A stretch of 64,000 nt of DNA from UBA1479 sp002706405 (GTDB taxonomy: Bacteria; Pseudomonadota; Alphaproteobacteria; Rhodospirillales; Casp-alpha2): NCBI GenBank assembly GCA_963972255.1, contig CAXATO010000003.1:124001-188000 (forward strand), read 5' to 3'. Below are positions 1 to 8,088 of this stretch, piece by piece. Below the pieces are notes generated by a model. The model was given only the letters and a program-made list of their open reading frames with translations, had not been told where the DNA came from and searched no databases. How positions within the stretch are numbered: position 1 is the stretch's first letter; each line of letters begins with the position of its first letter. Made by a program: the position numbers and the translations under genes.

Positions 1-804
1 GCCATCTGCCATGTCCTGCGTTGTTTCGAGGACGGCAACGTGGTGCATGTGGAATCCACCGTCGATCCCGTGCGCGACGCCGAAACCGTGGAAACGGAAT
101 TGATGCTGGCCGACCTGGAAAGCCTGGAGAAGCGGATCGATCCGCTGACCAAGAAGGCGCGCGGGCAGGATAAGGAAGCGGCCAAGCAGCTGGAGATCGT
201 CAACCGCTGCCTGGAGTTGCTGCGCGACGGTCAGCCGGCACGCAAGATCGAGCTCAAGGACGGCGAGGGCAGGGCCTTCCGCATGCTGCAGCTGTTGACT
301 GCCAAGCCGGTTCTTTACGTGTGCAACGTCGACGAAGGTTCGGCCGCCACGGGCAATGAATTCTCGGCCAAGGTCGCGGAGATGGCCGCGGCCCAGGGGG
401 CCGGCAGTGTCGTGATCTCGGCCGCGATCGAGGCCGAGGTCGCCATGCTCGACGACCCGGCGGACAAAAAGGAATTCCTGGAAAGCTTAGGATTGGAGGA
501 AACGGGCCTGGCCCGCGTCATCCGCGCCGGCTACGAGCTTCTGGGCCTACTCACCTATTTCACCGTCGGCCCAAAAGAAGCCCGTGCCTGGACCATCCAC
601 AAGGGCACCAAGGCGCCCCAGGCGGCGGCGGTAATCCACAAGGATTTCGAACGCGGCTTCATCGCCGCCGAAACCATCGCCTATGAGGATTTCGTGGCCC
701 TGGGCGGGGAACAGGCGGCGAAAGACGCCGGCAAGATGCGCCAGGAAGGCCGCGAGTACGTGGTCAAGGACGGAGACATCATGCTGTTCCGGTTCAACGT
801 GTAG
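1..804 (+). CDS. ychF: Redox-regulated ATPase/GTPase YchF (Obg family), 5' end outside window
   Basis: This is the C-terminal 267 residues of YchF, an Obg-family P-loop NTPase that binds ribosomes and prefers ATP. The reading frame is open from base 1 (AICHVLRCFEDG...), so the true start and the Walker A loop lie to the left of the window. Visible are a helical insert (from about the DPVRDAETVETELMLADLE stretch), the nucleotide-specificity strand with NVDE in VLYVCNVDEG, and a C-terminal TGS domain that begins near LLTYFTVGPKEARAW and ends with GDIMLFRFNV. The gene converges on the downstream minus-strand lipoprotein gene with a gap of 16 bases. The family assignment is firm. Confidence 0.95.
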   Translation, partial: AICHVLRCFEDGNVVHVESTVDPVRDAETVETELMLADLESLEKRIDPLTKKARGQDKEAAKQLEIVNRCLELLRDGQPARKIELKDGEGRAFRMLQLLTAKPVLYVCNVDEGSAATGNEFSAKVAEMAAAQGAGSVVISAAIEAEVAMLDDPADKKEFLESLGLEETGLARVIRAGYELLGLLTYFTVGPKEARAWTIHKGTKAPQAAAVIHKDFERGFIAAETIAYEDFVALGGEQAAKDAGKMRQEGREYVVKDGDIMLFRFNV

Positions 805-820
805 GGGCGGACACCACGGT

Positions 821-1387
821 TTACAGGAAGTGCGCAGAGGAAATGACGGATTCGGCTTCCTGCTTGGCGCGGTCGTAGAAATATATTTCCGCGCCCGAAT
901 ACATGATGGCGTAGAGCTTCTTATCCTTCAGAGCGCCGACGACAAAGGCACGCCGCTCCATGCCGTCTTCCTTGGTGAATTTGAACTCGACCCGGAATCC
1001 GTCTTGACCGGCCAATTTGGCGGGAGCGAATGATATTTCGCGGTATTCCAGGACGCCACTGGTCAGGAGGCTGTCGATAATGAATGCTTTGGCTTCAATG
1101 ATCGTGGATTTCTCGTCAAATTTCGGTTTCTTCTCGTCAGGGCCGCTGAACAGTGTATCCCCATTGGAAACACCCGTGACGAAGACGAGGGTCTGGAGCA
1201 GCCCGTCCAGGGTCCAAAGTTCGATATTCGGTGAATGAACCCGGGCCTTATTCCAGGCAATCGGCGTATCGACCTTGAAGGCATCACCAACTTCGTAGCC
1301 CTTGGTAGCTTCGACCATGGAATAGGTCGTACAAGCGCCAAGCGCCAGGATCAGGCCGATGGCGGCAATTCGTCGCAATGTCGTCAT
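821..1387 (-). CDS. Putative lipoprotein of unknown function
   Basis: The 188-residue product starts with a classic lipoprotein signal (LILALGAC, lipidated Cys19), so it should be membrane-anchored and face the periplasm. After the Cys it is a compact soluble domain rich in beta-strand patterns (EYREISFAPAKLAGQDGFRVEFKF), with no recognised catalytic motif. It is the last gene of a minus-strand trio. Its ATG lies one base past the TAA of the M48 protease gene, so the two are surely cotranscribed and probably translationally coupled. G+C is lower than in most of the window. A role accompanying the protease at the envelope is inference only. Confidence 0.75.
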   Translation of the reverse strand: MTTLRRIAAIGLILALGACTTYSMVEATKGYEVGDAFKVDTPIAWNKARVHSPNIELWTLDGLLQTLVFVTGVSNGDTLFSGPDEKKPKFDEKSTIIEAKAFIIDSLLTSGVLEYREISFAPAKLAGQDGFRVEFKFTKEDGMERRAFVVGALKDKKLYAIMYSGAEIYFYDRAKQEAESVISSAHFL

Positions 1388-1388
1388 G

Positions 1389-2663
1389 TTATCCTACCGG
1401 TTTCAACATTTGGCGTATGAACGGTGCGTCAGGCGCGTCAGGCATCAGACGTAGATATTGGCCCAGTTCGTCGCGGGCATCGTCAATGCGGTCGAGTCGG
1501 CGATAGACGATTCCCAGCGAGCGGTGCAGCTTTGCAGGGTATCCGCCAAGGCGTTTGGCTTCGTGGTATGCGCTGACGGCGTTGTTGAGATCGTCTTCGT
1601 CCTTGTCGTTGCGCAGGCGGTAGACTTCCCCCTCGAAGAATTTCAACTCACCGACGTTGTATCCGTCCGCAATCAGAATTTTGATCAACTCTAGCGTTCG
1701 TTTTGGGCGGCGTTGGCGGATCTCGTCCTCGAGCATCCAATGCCGATGTTTTCCTATAACGGCTCTATAGGCGTCCCTATTGTCTTTAGCCGGAAAGGCC
1801 GGTCCTTGAAGTTTATCGGCAAAAAGGTTCAATGTTTTGGCCCGTTCATCGGGTGGCGGATGCGACGCAAAAAAGAATGACCGGGTCGGTCTGTCGTCGC
1901 CCAAGGCGTCCAGCTCGCGGATAAGGTTCTCCCAAATTTTGGCGCCTTCCGTGATGTCGTAATTGTGGTCTCTCATGAAAAGGACGCCGAATTTGTCCGC
2001 TTCGCGTTCGTGATCGCGACTAAATGCGCTGATCGATCCCATGATGCCCAAATAAGCAATGTCGGACATGGCGGGGATTCCCACCGCGCCCATGGCTATC
2101 GAAAAGAAGGTGTGGAACGCGGCCTTGTCGGACATATCTCGCATGCGTTGAATGCTGTGACGCCGGACGAAATGGCCAATTTCATGCCCTATGACCATGG
2201 AAAGCTGGGCTTCGTTATGGGCACGCAAGAGAAGACCACTAAAAACGTTCATCATCCCGTTCGGCGCCATGCTGGCGTTGAACTCTGGGACTCGCATCAC
2301 GTAGACACGCACGTCAGGACAATATGGCCCAGCCAGTTTGCAGACAAGCTGACTGACGTAATTATGTAGGGCAGGGTCGATTAAACGTTGGCCGCTGGTT
2401 TTGGCCGTTGCCTCGAATTTATCGAACATCAACCACAGGCCAGCCTCGTCAGAGGTGAGCAGCGGTTGGACACCGGCCTTCATATCGGGAATTTCGTAGA
2501 CACTGCCACTTGTTTCATATTTGTCGATAAGACGGTCGAGCGGATCAACCAGGGATGGCGTACCCCCGGTCAGACTGGCCGTCGTGCTGCCGCCGGTTGT
2601 CTGACAGGCAGCGAGAGACAGTAACGATGCAACAGCGGCCGATATAACTACCGGCCGGATCAC
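1389..2663 (-). CDS. M48-family zinc metalloprotease lipoprotein with C-terminal TPR-like repeats
   Basis: The protein has 424 residues counted from a GTG that overlaps the upstream stop codon (GTGA), which I prefer to the longer reading frame. It then begins with a lipoprotein signal ending SLAAC (Cys20). The zinc-protease motif HEIGH is at 160-164, followed by the glutamate region DHEREADKFG that supplies the third metal ligand in M48 enzymes. The last ~120 residues look like TPR helices, including the YHEAKRLGGYPAKLHRSLG stretch. The domain order resembles BepA/YfgC, which handles outer-membrane protein quality control. That role is inferred from architecture. It sits between two lipoprotein genes in one operon. 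Confidence 0.9.
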   Translation of the reverse strand: MIRPVVISAAVASLLSLAACQTTGGSTTASLTGGTPSLVDPLDRLIDKYETSGSVYEIPDMKAGVQPLLTSDEAGLWLMFDKFEATAKTSGQRLIDPALHNYVSQLVCKLAGPYCPDVRVYVMRVPEFNASMAPNGMMNVFSGLLLRAHNEAQLSMVIGHEIGHFVRRHSIQRMRDMSDKAAFHTFFSIAMGAVGIPAMSDIAYLGIMGSISAFSRDHEREADKFGVLFMRDHNYDITEGAKIWENLIRELDALGDDRPTRSFFFASHPPPDERAKTLNLFADKLQGPAFPAKDNRDAYRAVIGKHRHWMLEDEIRQRRPKRTLELIKILIADGYNVGELKFFEGEVYRLRNDKDEDDLNNAVSAYHEAKRLGGYPAKLHRSLGIVYRRLDRIDDARDELGQYLRLMPDAPDAPFIRQMLKPVG

Positions 2664-3367
2664 GTCGGGAAGTTCTCTAGAAGGGTCTTGACGGTGTCTT
2701 CGGCTCCCGGCTCGTCGCGCAAGTCCCCATGTCCGCGGAACAGCCGGTTGAACCAAACGATATCGCCCGTATCAAGATCGACTAACGAAGCGAAACCTAA
2801 CTGAGTCCCGCCTTGGAGAGATACACCGAACAAAGCGGCGGCAAGGAACATGGCAACTGCACGTCCGGCGCTTGTGTAGCTGTCACGGACATAGACGAAC
2901 AGGCCGTATCGAGCCCCGTACTTTTCTCGCAACAGGCGAGTTTCCGGGCCAAGCGTCCATTCGAACTTGTCGCCTTTGGTCGGCAGTTTCATTTCTGGAA
3001 TGTACTGGTGGGTCAAAATCGTCCGGCCCACCGCGCCGTGCAGCTTGAGAATTTGGACTTGTTTTGACAGTCTGTTGGTGTCGCCAGACGCGGAAGCCAA
3101 GCGAACTAGTTGGGCCTTGCGCTCGCTTAATGCTTTTTTCAGAAACGTGTCGATGTGGCGTTGTGCCTGGGCTGTCCACTCGGCGTTGATTTCCGTCAAT
3201 CCGCCGGCGGTCAGTTCGCTGAGTTCGACATCGGCGGGTAGAAGTAGAACCGTGCGGTCAGATTCCTGGGCGGTCAGCTTGTCGCTTTTATAGAATGACG
3301 TCGTGACGCAGGCCGACACCATGTGAACGATCAAGACGACGACAATCAGCATTTTCATACGTCGCAT
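2660..3367 (-). CDS. Putative lipoprotein of unknown function, first gene of the M48 operon
   Basis: The product has 235 residues with an N-terminal lipoprotein signal (LIVVVLIVHMVSAC, Cys20). A second hydrophobic glycine-rich segment near the C-terminus (AVAMFLAAALFGVSLQGG) could insert in or lie against a membrane. It is followed by LVDLDTGDIVWFNRLFRG, a pattern seen in several Gram-negative lipoproteins that measure or bind surface components. I do not recognise a specific family. Its TGA overlaps the GTG of the M48 protease by 4 bases, so the pair is translationally coupled. The gene is divergent from the dienelactone hydrolase, with a 182-base shared upstream region. Confidence 0.75.
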   Translation of the reverse strand: MRRMKMLIVVVLIVHMVSACVTTSFYKSDKLTAQESDRTVLLLPADVELSELTAGGLTEINAEWTAQAQRHIDTFLKKALSERKAQLVRLASASGDTNRLSKQVQILKLHGAVGRTILTHQYIPEMKLPTKGDKFEWTLGPETRLLREKYGARYGLFVYVRDSYTSAGRAVAMFLAAALFGVSLQGGTQLGFASLVDLDTGDIVWFNRLFRGHGDLRDEPGAEDTVKTLLENFPT

Positions 3368-3549
3368 TGAATTCCCCCTTCGCGCAGATTGTTGCGTCCG
3401 AGCGTAGCAAATATGAGATTTGCGGCAAGTAGAATATCACGCAGGAGTTGTTTCCAAGGGCTGGCCAACATCCTTTCGGCTTCCGCCGCACAACCGCCTG
3501 CGCTAGGTTACCCGCCAAACCGACAAGACCATTCCCCGGGAGGACCATC

Positions 3550-4224
3550 ATGGGACAAGACATCACGCTGACCGCCGGCGACGGCTTCCAATTGCACGGC
3601 TATCGCGCCGATCCGGAAGGCACGCCCCGTGGCGGCATCGTCGTCATCATGGAAATTTTCGGCGTCAACGAGCACATCCGCGATCTCTGCGACCGCTTCG
3701 CCGAGGTCGGCTATCTGGCCGTGGCGCCGGCGCTTTATGACCGCTTCGAAAAGGGCTTCGAGGTCGGCTACACGCCGGACGACATCGCAAAGGGCCGGGT
3801 CATGAAGGACAACGGCAACGCCCATTTCGACAACGTGATGCTGGACGTGGAAGCGGCCCGCAAGGTTGCGGCCGAAGCCGGCAAGGTCGGCATCACCGGC
3901 TATTGCTGGGGCGGCGTCGTGACCTGGGCCGCAGCCTGCCGCCTGGATTTCCAGGCCGCCAGTGCCTACTACGGCGGCGGCATTCTGCCGTACGTGAACG
4001 AACTGCCCAATTGCCCGACCATCCTGCATTTCGGCAAGCTGGACCAGAGCATCCCGCTGACCGACGTGGAGAAGATCGCCAAGACCCGTCCGGAATGCCC
4101 GGTCTATCTGTATGACGCCGACCACGGCTTCCATTGCGACATGCGGGGCTCGTTCAATCCCCACGCCGCCCAGGTCGCCAGCATCCGTACCTTCCGCCTG
4201 TTCGACGAACATCTGGCGGGGTAG
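3550..4224 (+). CDS. Dienelactone hydrolase family protein
   Basis: This 224-residue alpha/beta hydrolase belongs to the carboxymethylenebutenolidase type, which opens dienelactones in chlorocatechol breakdown; many members act on other lactones or esters. The cysteine nucleophile is in ITGYCWGG (Cys119), with Asp165 in FGKLDQ and His192 in DADHGFH completing the triad. Glu35 in MEIFG matches the glutamate that activates the thiol in this family. The start at 3550 is chosen because GGGAGGA lies just upstream, whereas the longer frame has no such site. The next gene, mtnP, follows after 5 bases, so they may be cotranscribed. The real substrate cannot be told from sequence. Confidence 0.92.
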   Translation: MGQDITLTAGDGFQLHGYRADPEGTPRGGIVVIMEIFGVNEHIRDLCDRFAEVGYLAVAPALYDRFEKGFEVGYTPDDIAKGRVMKDNGNAHFDNVMLDVEAARKVAAEAGKVGITGYCWGGVVTWAAACRLDFQAASAYYGGGILPYVNELPNCPTILHFGKLDQSIPLTDVEKIAKTRPECPVYLYDADHGFHCDMRGSFNPHAAQVASIRTFRLFDEHLAG

Positions 4225-4229
4225 GGGGC

Positions 4230-5111
4230 ATGACGGCATCCGGTACGCCTCCCGTCATCGGGGTCATCGGCGGCAGCGGCATCTACGACATCGACGGGCT
4301 GGAAAACACCCGTTGGGAAGCGGTGACGTCGTCTTTCGGCGAGCCGTCGGATCAGCTTCTGTTCGGCGAACTGGCGGGACAGAAGATGGTGTTCCTGCCC
4401 CGGCACGGGCGCGGCCACCGCATCCCGCCGTCCGAGGTCAACTACCGCGCCAATGTTGACGCCCTCAAGCGGGCGGGCGTGACGGAAATTCTCTCCGTCT
4501 CGGCCTGCGGTTCGCTCAAGGAACACTTGCCGCCGGGCACTTTCGTGATCGCCGATCAGTTCATCGACCGCACCATCGCGCGGGAGAAATCGTTCTTCGG
4601 CACGGGGCTGGTCGCCCATGTGGCCTTGGGTCACCCCGTCTGCGGGCGGCTCGGCGACGCGGTCGAGGCGGCCTGCAAGGAAGTCGGCATCCCAGCCCAG
4701 CGCGGCGGCACCTACCTGGCCATGGAAGGCCCGCAGTTCTCGACCCTGGCGGAAAGCAACCTCTATCGCAGTTGGGATTGTGACGTGATCGGAATGACCA
4801 ACATGCCCGAGGCCAAATTGGCCCGCGAGGCGGAGATTTGTTACGCCACCGTGGCCATGGTCACGGATTTCGACTGCTGGCATCCGGACCACGACCACGT
4901 CACGGTCGACGCCATCATCAAGGTGCTGCTGGACAACGCCGAGAAGGGCCGCACTCTGGTGAAACAGGTCGCGCCCAAGCTGTCGGGGCGCACGGAGACC
5001 TGTTCCCACGGCTGCCATACGGCCCTGGAGCATGCGCTGATCACCGCCCCTGACGCCCGCGATCCCGAAATGGTCGAGAAATTGGCCGCTGTCGCCGGAC
5101 GGGTTCTTTAA
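4230..5111 (+). CDS. mtnP: S-methyl-5'-thioadenosine phosphorylase
   Basis: The enzyme splits methylthioadenosine, a by-product of polyamine and quorum-signal synthesis, into adenine and methylthioribose-1-phosphate. The 293-residue product shows the phosphate-binding start GVIGGSGIYD, the LPRHGRGHRIPPSEVNYRAN region and the purine-binding MTNMPEAKLAREAEICYA stretch typical of MTAP/PNP trimers. The start is the ATG directly after the hydrolase gene (GGGGGCATG). It is followed by a double DUF1330 gene and mtnA, whose substrate is the product of this enzyme, which confirms the pathway. The later salvage enzymes are not in the window. Confidence 0.95.
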   Translation: MTASGTPPVIGVIGGSGIYDIDGLENTRWEAVTSSFGEPSDQLLFGELAGQKMVFLPRHGRGHRIPPSEVNYRANVDALKRAGVTEILSVSACGSLKEHLPPGTFVIADQFIDRTIAREKSFFGTGLVAHVALGHPVCGRLGDAVEAACKEVGIPAQRGGTYLAMEGPQFSTLAESNLYRSWDCDVIGMTNMPEAKLAREAEICYATVAMVTDFDCWHPDHDHVTVDAIIKVLLDNAEKGRTLVKQVAPKLSGRTETCSHGCHTALEHALITAPDARDPEMVEKLAAVAGRVL

Positions 5112-5132
5112 ATACCGAGAAGGAGACGACCC

Positions 5133-5747
5133 ATGGCCAAGGCCTATTGGATGAGCCTGCGCATTCAGATCAACGACGCCGACAAGATGAAGGCCTATGC
5201 GGAGAAGGCCGGGCCGGCCATCGCCGCCGGGGGCGGTAAGTTCCTGGCGCGGGGCGGCAAGGTCAAGTCGTTGGAAGGCTATGACCAGGGCCGCGTGGTC
5301 ATCATCGAATTCCCCGATTTCGACACGGCGCTCAAGACCTATCATTCCCCGGCCTATGAAGACGCCCATTCCCATATCCTGAATGGTGCGGTGGAACGCG
5401 ACACCTTCATCGTCGAAGGCATCGAGGACCCGGCACCCCGCGGCGAGACCGCCGGGCCCGTGGCCTATTGGATCGGCGCCCATATGACCGTCCATGACGC
5501 CGACAAGATGGCCGCCTATGTGGCCAAGGCGACCCCGGCGATCCAGGCGGCGGGCGCGCGCGGCCTGGTGCGGGGTGGTCGGGTTCAGACCATGGAAGGG
5601 TTTCCCCAGACGCGGATCGCCCTGATCGAACATCTGAACTGGGATGTCGCCGCGGCCTATTACGACTCGCCGCTTTATGTCGAGGCGCGCAAGGCGCTCG
5701 ACGGCGGCTGCACCCGCGATATCTGCATTACCGAGGCTTTGGCATAA
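5133..5747 (+). CDS. Tandem DUF1330 protein
   Basis: The 204-residue protein is an internal duplication of the ~95-residue DUF1330 domain (dimeric alpha-beta barrel ferredoxin-like fold). Copy one spans about residues 1-98 and copy two about 107-204. Matching landmarks are AYWMSLRIQINDADKMKAY against AYWIGAHMTVHDADKMAAY, and RVVIIEFPDFDTALKTYHSP against RIALIEHLNWDVAAAYYDSP. It has no signal peptide and is probably cytoplasmic. An AGGAGA ribosome-binding site precedes the ATG. It lies between mtnP and mtnA in the same operon, so a part in methylthioribose metabolism is plausible, but no catalytic role is established for the family. Confidence 0.88.
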   Translation: MAKAYWMSLRIQINDADKMKAYAEKAGPAIAAGGGKFLARGGKVKSLEGYDQGRVVIIEFPDFDTALKTYHSPAYEDAHSHILNGAVERDTFIVEGIEDPAPRGETAGPVAYWIGAHMTVHDADKMAAYVAKATPAIQAAGARGLVRGGRVQTMEGFPQTRIALIEHLNWDVAAAYYDSPLYVEARKALDGGCTRDICITEALA

Positions 5748-5759
5748 GGCAGGCGCGGC

Positions 5760-6854
5760 ATGAACGTCGACGGCACCCCTTACCGCACCATCTGGCTGGC
5801 CGACGACGGCTGGGCGGTCATGATCATCGATCAGACCCGCCTGCCCTTCGATTTCGTCACCCGGCGGCTGGAAAACGTTTCGGACGCGGCGCAATCCATC
5901 GCCGATATGTGGGTGCGCGGCGCGCCCTTGATCGGCGCCACGGCGGCCTACGGCATGGCGCTTGCGATGCATACCGACCCGTCGGATCAGGGGCTGTCCG
6001 CTGCCTACGACACCCTGCTGGCGACCCGGCCGACGGCGGTCAATCTGCGTTGGGCCTTGGACGAGATGAAGGCGCTCCTGGCGCCGCTTTCGGCCAATCA
6101 ACGGGCCGAGGCGGCCTACAAGCGGGCGGCGGAAATATCGGACGAAGATGTCGCCATCTGTTCCGCCATTGGTGATCACGGAAAGCCGCTGATTGCCGCC
6201 GCCTGGGAAAAGGCCGGCAAGGCCCGGCCGGTCAACGTGCTGACCCATTGCAATGCGGGCTGGCTCGCCACCGTCGACTGGGGCACGGCCCTGGCGCCCA
6301 TCTACAAGGCCCATGACGCGGGCGTGGCGGTTCATGTCTGGGTTGACGAGACTCGGCCCCGCAACCAGGGGGCCAGCCTGACGGCCTGGGAACTGGGCCA
6401 GCACGGCGTGCCCCATACGGTGATCGCCGACAACGTGGGCGGCCATCTGATGCAGCACGGCGATGTCGACCTGTGCATCACCGGCACGGACCGCACCACG
6501 GCGTCCGGCGACGTGTGCAACAAGATCGGCACCTATCTGAAGGCGCTGGCGGCCCATGACAACGGCGTGCCGTTCTACGTGGCCTTGCCGGGCCCGACCA
6601 TCGATTGGACGCTCCATGACGGCGTGCGCGACATTCCCATCGAGCAGCGCTCCGCCGACGAGGTCACCCGCATGACCGGGCGCACGGACGGGGGCGAGAT
6701 CACCACCGTGACCATCACCCCCGACGGCTCGCCCGCCGCTAACTACGCCTTCGACGTGACGCCCCGGCGCCTCGTCACCGGGCTGATCACCGAACGCGGG
6801 GTCGCCCCGGCCTCGGCAGACGGGCTCCGGGGGCTTTATCCGGAAAACGCCTGA
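5760..6854 (+). CDS. mtnA: S-methyl-5-thioribose-1-phosphate isomerase
   Basis: This isomerase converts methylthioribose-1-phosphate to methylthioribulose-1-phosphate, the second step after MtnP. The 364-residue product has the substrate-binding RGAPLIGATAAYG near residue 55, the catalytic cysteine region LTHCNAGWLAT, and the conserved GTDRTTASGDVCNKIGTY containing the catalytic aspartate. It is related to eIF2B-alpha, but the THCNAG signature points to MtnA. The gene starts 12 bases after the DUF1330 gene. In Rhodospirillum-type bacteria the product can feed an isoprenoid shunt or a DHAP shunt; which applies here cannot be seen. Confidence 0.95.
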   Translation: MNVDGTPYRTIWLADDGWAVMIIDQTRLPFDFVTRRLENVSDAAQSIADMWVRGAPLIGATAAYGMALAMHTDPSDQGLSAAYDTLLATRPTAVNLRWALDEMKALLAPLSANQRAEAAYKRAAEISDEDVAICSAIGDHGKPLIAAAWEKAGKARPVNVLTHCNAGWLATVDWGTALAPIYKAHDAGVAVHVWVDETRPRNQGASLTAWELGQHGVPHTVIADNVGGHLMQHGDVDLCITGTDRTTASGDVCNKIGTYLKALAAHDNGVPFYVALPGPTIDWTLHDGVRDIPIEQRSADEVTRMTGRTDGGEITTVTITPDGSPAANYAFDVTPRRLVTGLITERGVAPASADGLRGLYPENA

Positions 6855-6856
6855 TC

Positions 6857-7420
6857 GTGTCTGTCCGCCTCATTGCGCCGGTGATTGCCGCGTGGCTGGT
6901 CATTACAGCCGCCGCCGGTGACGCCAGGGCCGATGCGGAGACCTTGGTGGGCGATGCCTATCGATTGCTGCGGTACTGGTACGGGACGATCTGGGCCCAG
7001 GATTTCACGAACGGAACCGAGATCACGGCGGACCTGACCTGTGACGGGGTGGCCGACGAAATTTATGCTTGGCGCGACGGCGTCAACCCGGAAGGGAACT
7101 ACTTCCATGTCGCCCTGGTGTCTCAGCCGGGCGGGTCCGCAGACAATGGCTGGGAACGGCTGCCGGATGTCACGGGGGGGCTGCTCCCTCTGCGTTTGAC
7201 CATCGGCGGCGACGATCAGTTCGCGCTTTGCGACAGCACCGTTGCGCCCTTTGGGTCAGGCTACACGACGACCGTTGTGCCGATTCCCGCGGATGCCCGC
7301 GCCCGATTTGCATTGCCCGCATCCTGTCGCAATTGGCTGCGCATCGACGACGGGATGTGCGACGCGCTTTGGGTGGGCTATGATCCGGGCCAACAAAAAC
7401 TCATTCTCGACCGCAACTAA
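6857..7420 (+). CDS. Secreted protein of unknown function
   Basis: The product has 187 residues, a GTG start two bases after the mtnA stop, and a clear Sec signal peptide (IAAWLVITAAAGDARA). The mature domain carries four cysteines, probably two disulphides (LTCDGVADE, FALCDST, ASCRNWL, DGMCDALWVGY). The phrase DLTCDGVADEIYAW is close to a dockerin- or FG-GAP-like calcium loop (D-x-x-x-D-G-x-x-D), so calcium binding is possible. I do not recognise the family. Tight spacing suggests cotranscription with mtnA, although the function looks unrelated. Confidence 0.7.
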   Translation: MSVRLIAPVIAAWLVITAAAGDARADAETLVGDAYRLLRYWYGTIWAQDFTNGTEITADLTCDGVADEIYAWRDGVNPEGNYFHVALVSQPGGSADNGWERLPDVTGGLLPLRLTIGGDDQFALCDSTVAPFGSGYTTTVVPIPADARARFALPASCRNWLRIDDGMCDALWVGYDPGQQKLILDRN

Positions 7421-7438
7421 CCGCATCAAGGAAACATC

Positions 7439-8062
7439 ATGAAGCTCTACTACCGCCCCGGCGCCTGTTCCATGGCCGTTCATCTCCTGCTTGAGGATCT
7501 GGGCGTCGACTACGAAGCCATCGCCGTGTCCGACGAGGTGCTGGCGTCCGACGAGTACAAAAAGACCAACCCGCGCAACCAGGTGCCGTCGCTGGCGACG
7601 GAGGACGGCCTGCTGACGGAAAGCGTCGCCATCATGTTGTATTTGTCCGACCAGTTCGGCGGCAACCTGACCCCGCCGCGCGGCACGTGGGAGCATGGCC
7701 AGATGATGATGATGCTGATGTTCATGGCGTCGCAGGAACACCCGGCCTTCGCCATCAACATGCGGCCCTTCCGCTGGACCGACGAAGAAAGCGCTCATGC
7801 CGGGATCAAGGCCAAGGCGGAACAGAACTGGCTGGCCTGCCTGACCCGCACCAACGGCTGGGCCGAAGGCCGCGAATGGCTGGTCGGCGACAAGATGACC
7901 CTGGCCGATTGCCTGGCCTGGGTGCACGCCCGCTGGGGCCTGCGCTGCACGCCCAAGACGCCGGACGGCTTTCCGGCCCTCTGGGCGCTGGCCAACCGGG
8001 TCGATGCCCTTCCCGCCGCCCAGCGGGTGATGGCGCAGGAAGGCATCAAGCCGCTCGCATAA
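7439..8062 (+). CDS. Glutathione S-transferase family protein
   Basis: The 207-residue protein has an N-terminal thioredoxin-like domain opening MKLYYRPGACSMAVHLLLED, with the glutathione-contact strand NQVPSLATEDGLLTESVAI, and an all-helical C-terminal domain from about residue 85. The ACS/SMAVH pattern after strand 1 resembles bacterial beta-class GSTs, where Cys10 or a nearby Ser contacts glutathione. A methionine-rich stretch (QMMMMLMFMAS) starts the second domain. It probably conjugates or reduces electrophiles in the cytoplasm. The epimerase gene follows 26 bases later and may be cotranscribed. The exact substrate is unknown. Confidence 0.9.
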   Translation: MKLYYRPGACSMAVHLLLEDLGVDYEAIAVSDEVLASDEYKKTNPRNQVPSLATEDGLLTESVAIMLYLSDQFGGNLTPPRGTWEHGQMMMMLMFMASQEHPAFAINMRPFRWTDEESAHAGIKAKAEQNWLACLTRTNGWAEGREWLVGDKMTLADCLAWVHARWGLRCTPKTPDGFPALWALANRVDALPAAQRVMAQEGIKPLA

Positions 8063-8088
8063 CGCGGGCCGGCGGGGAGGAGACAGGC

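Noticed and set aside
4104..6617. Long open frame on the minus strand (over 800 codons) opposite mtnP, DUF1330 and mtnA
   Set aside because: It lies antisense to three clearly real genes, has a composition rich in Arg, Gly and His typical of G+C-rich shadow frames, and shows no domain.
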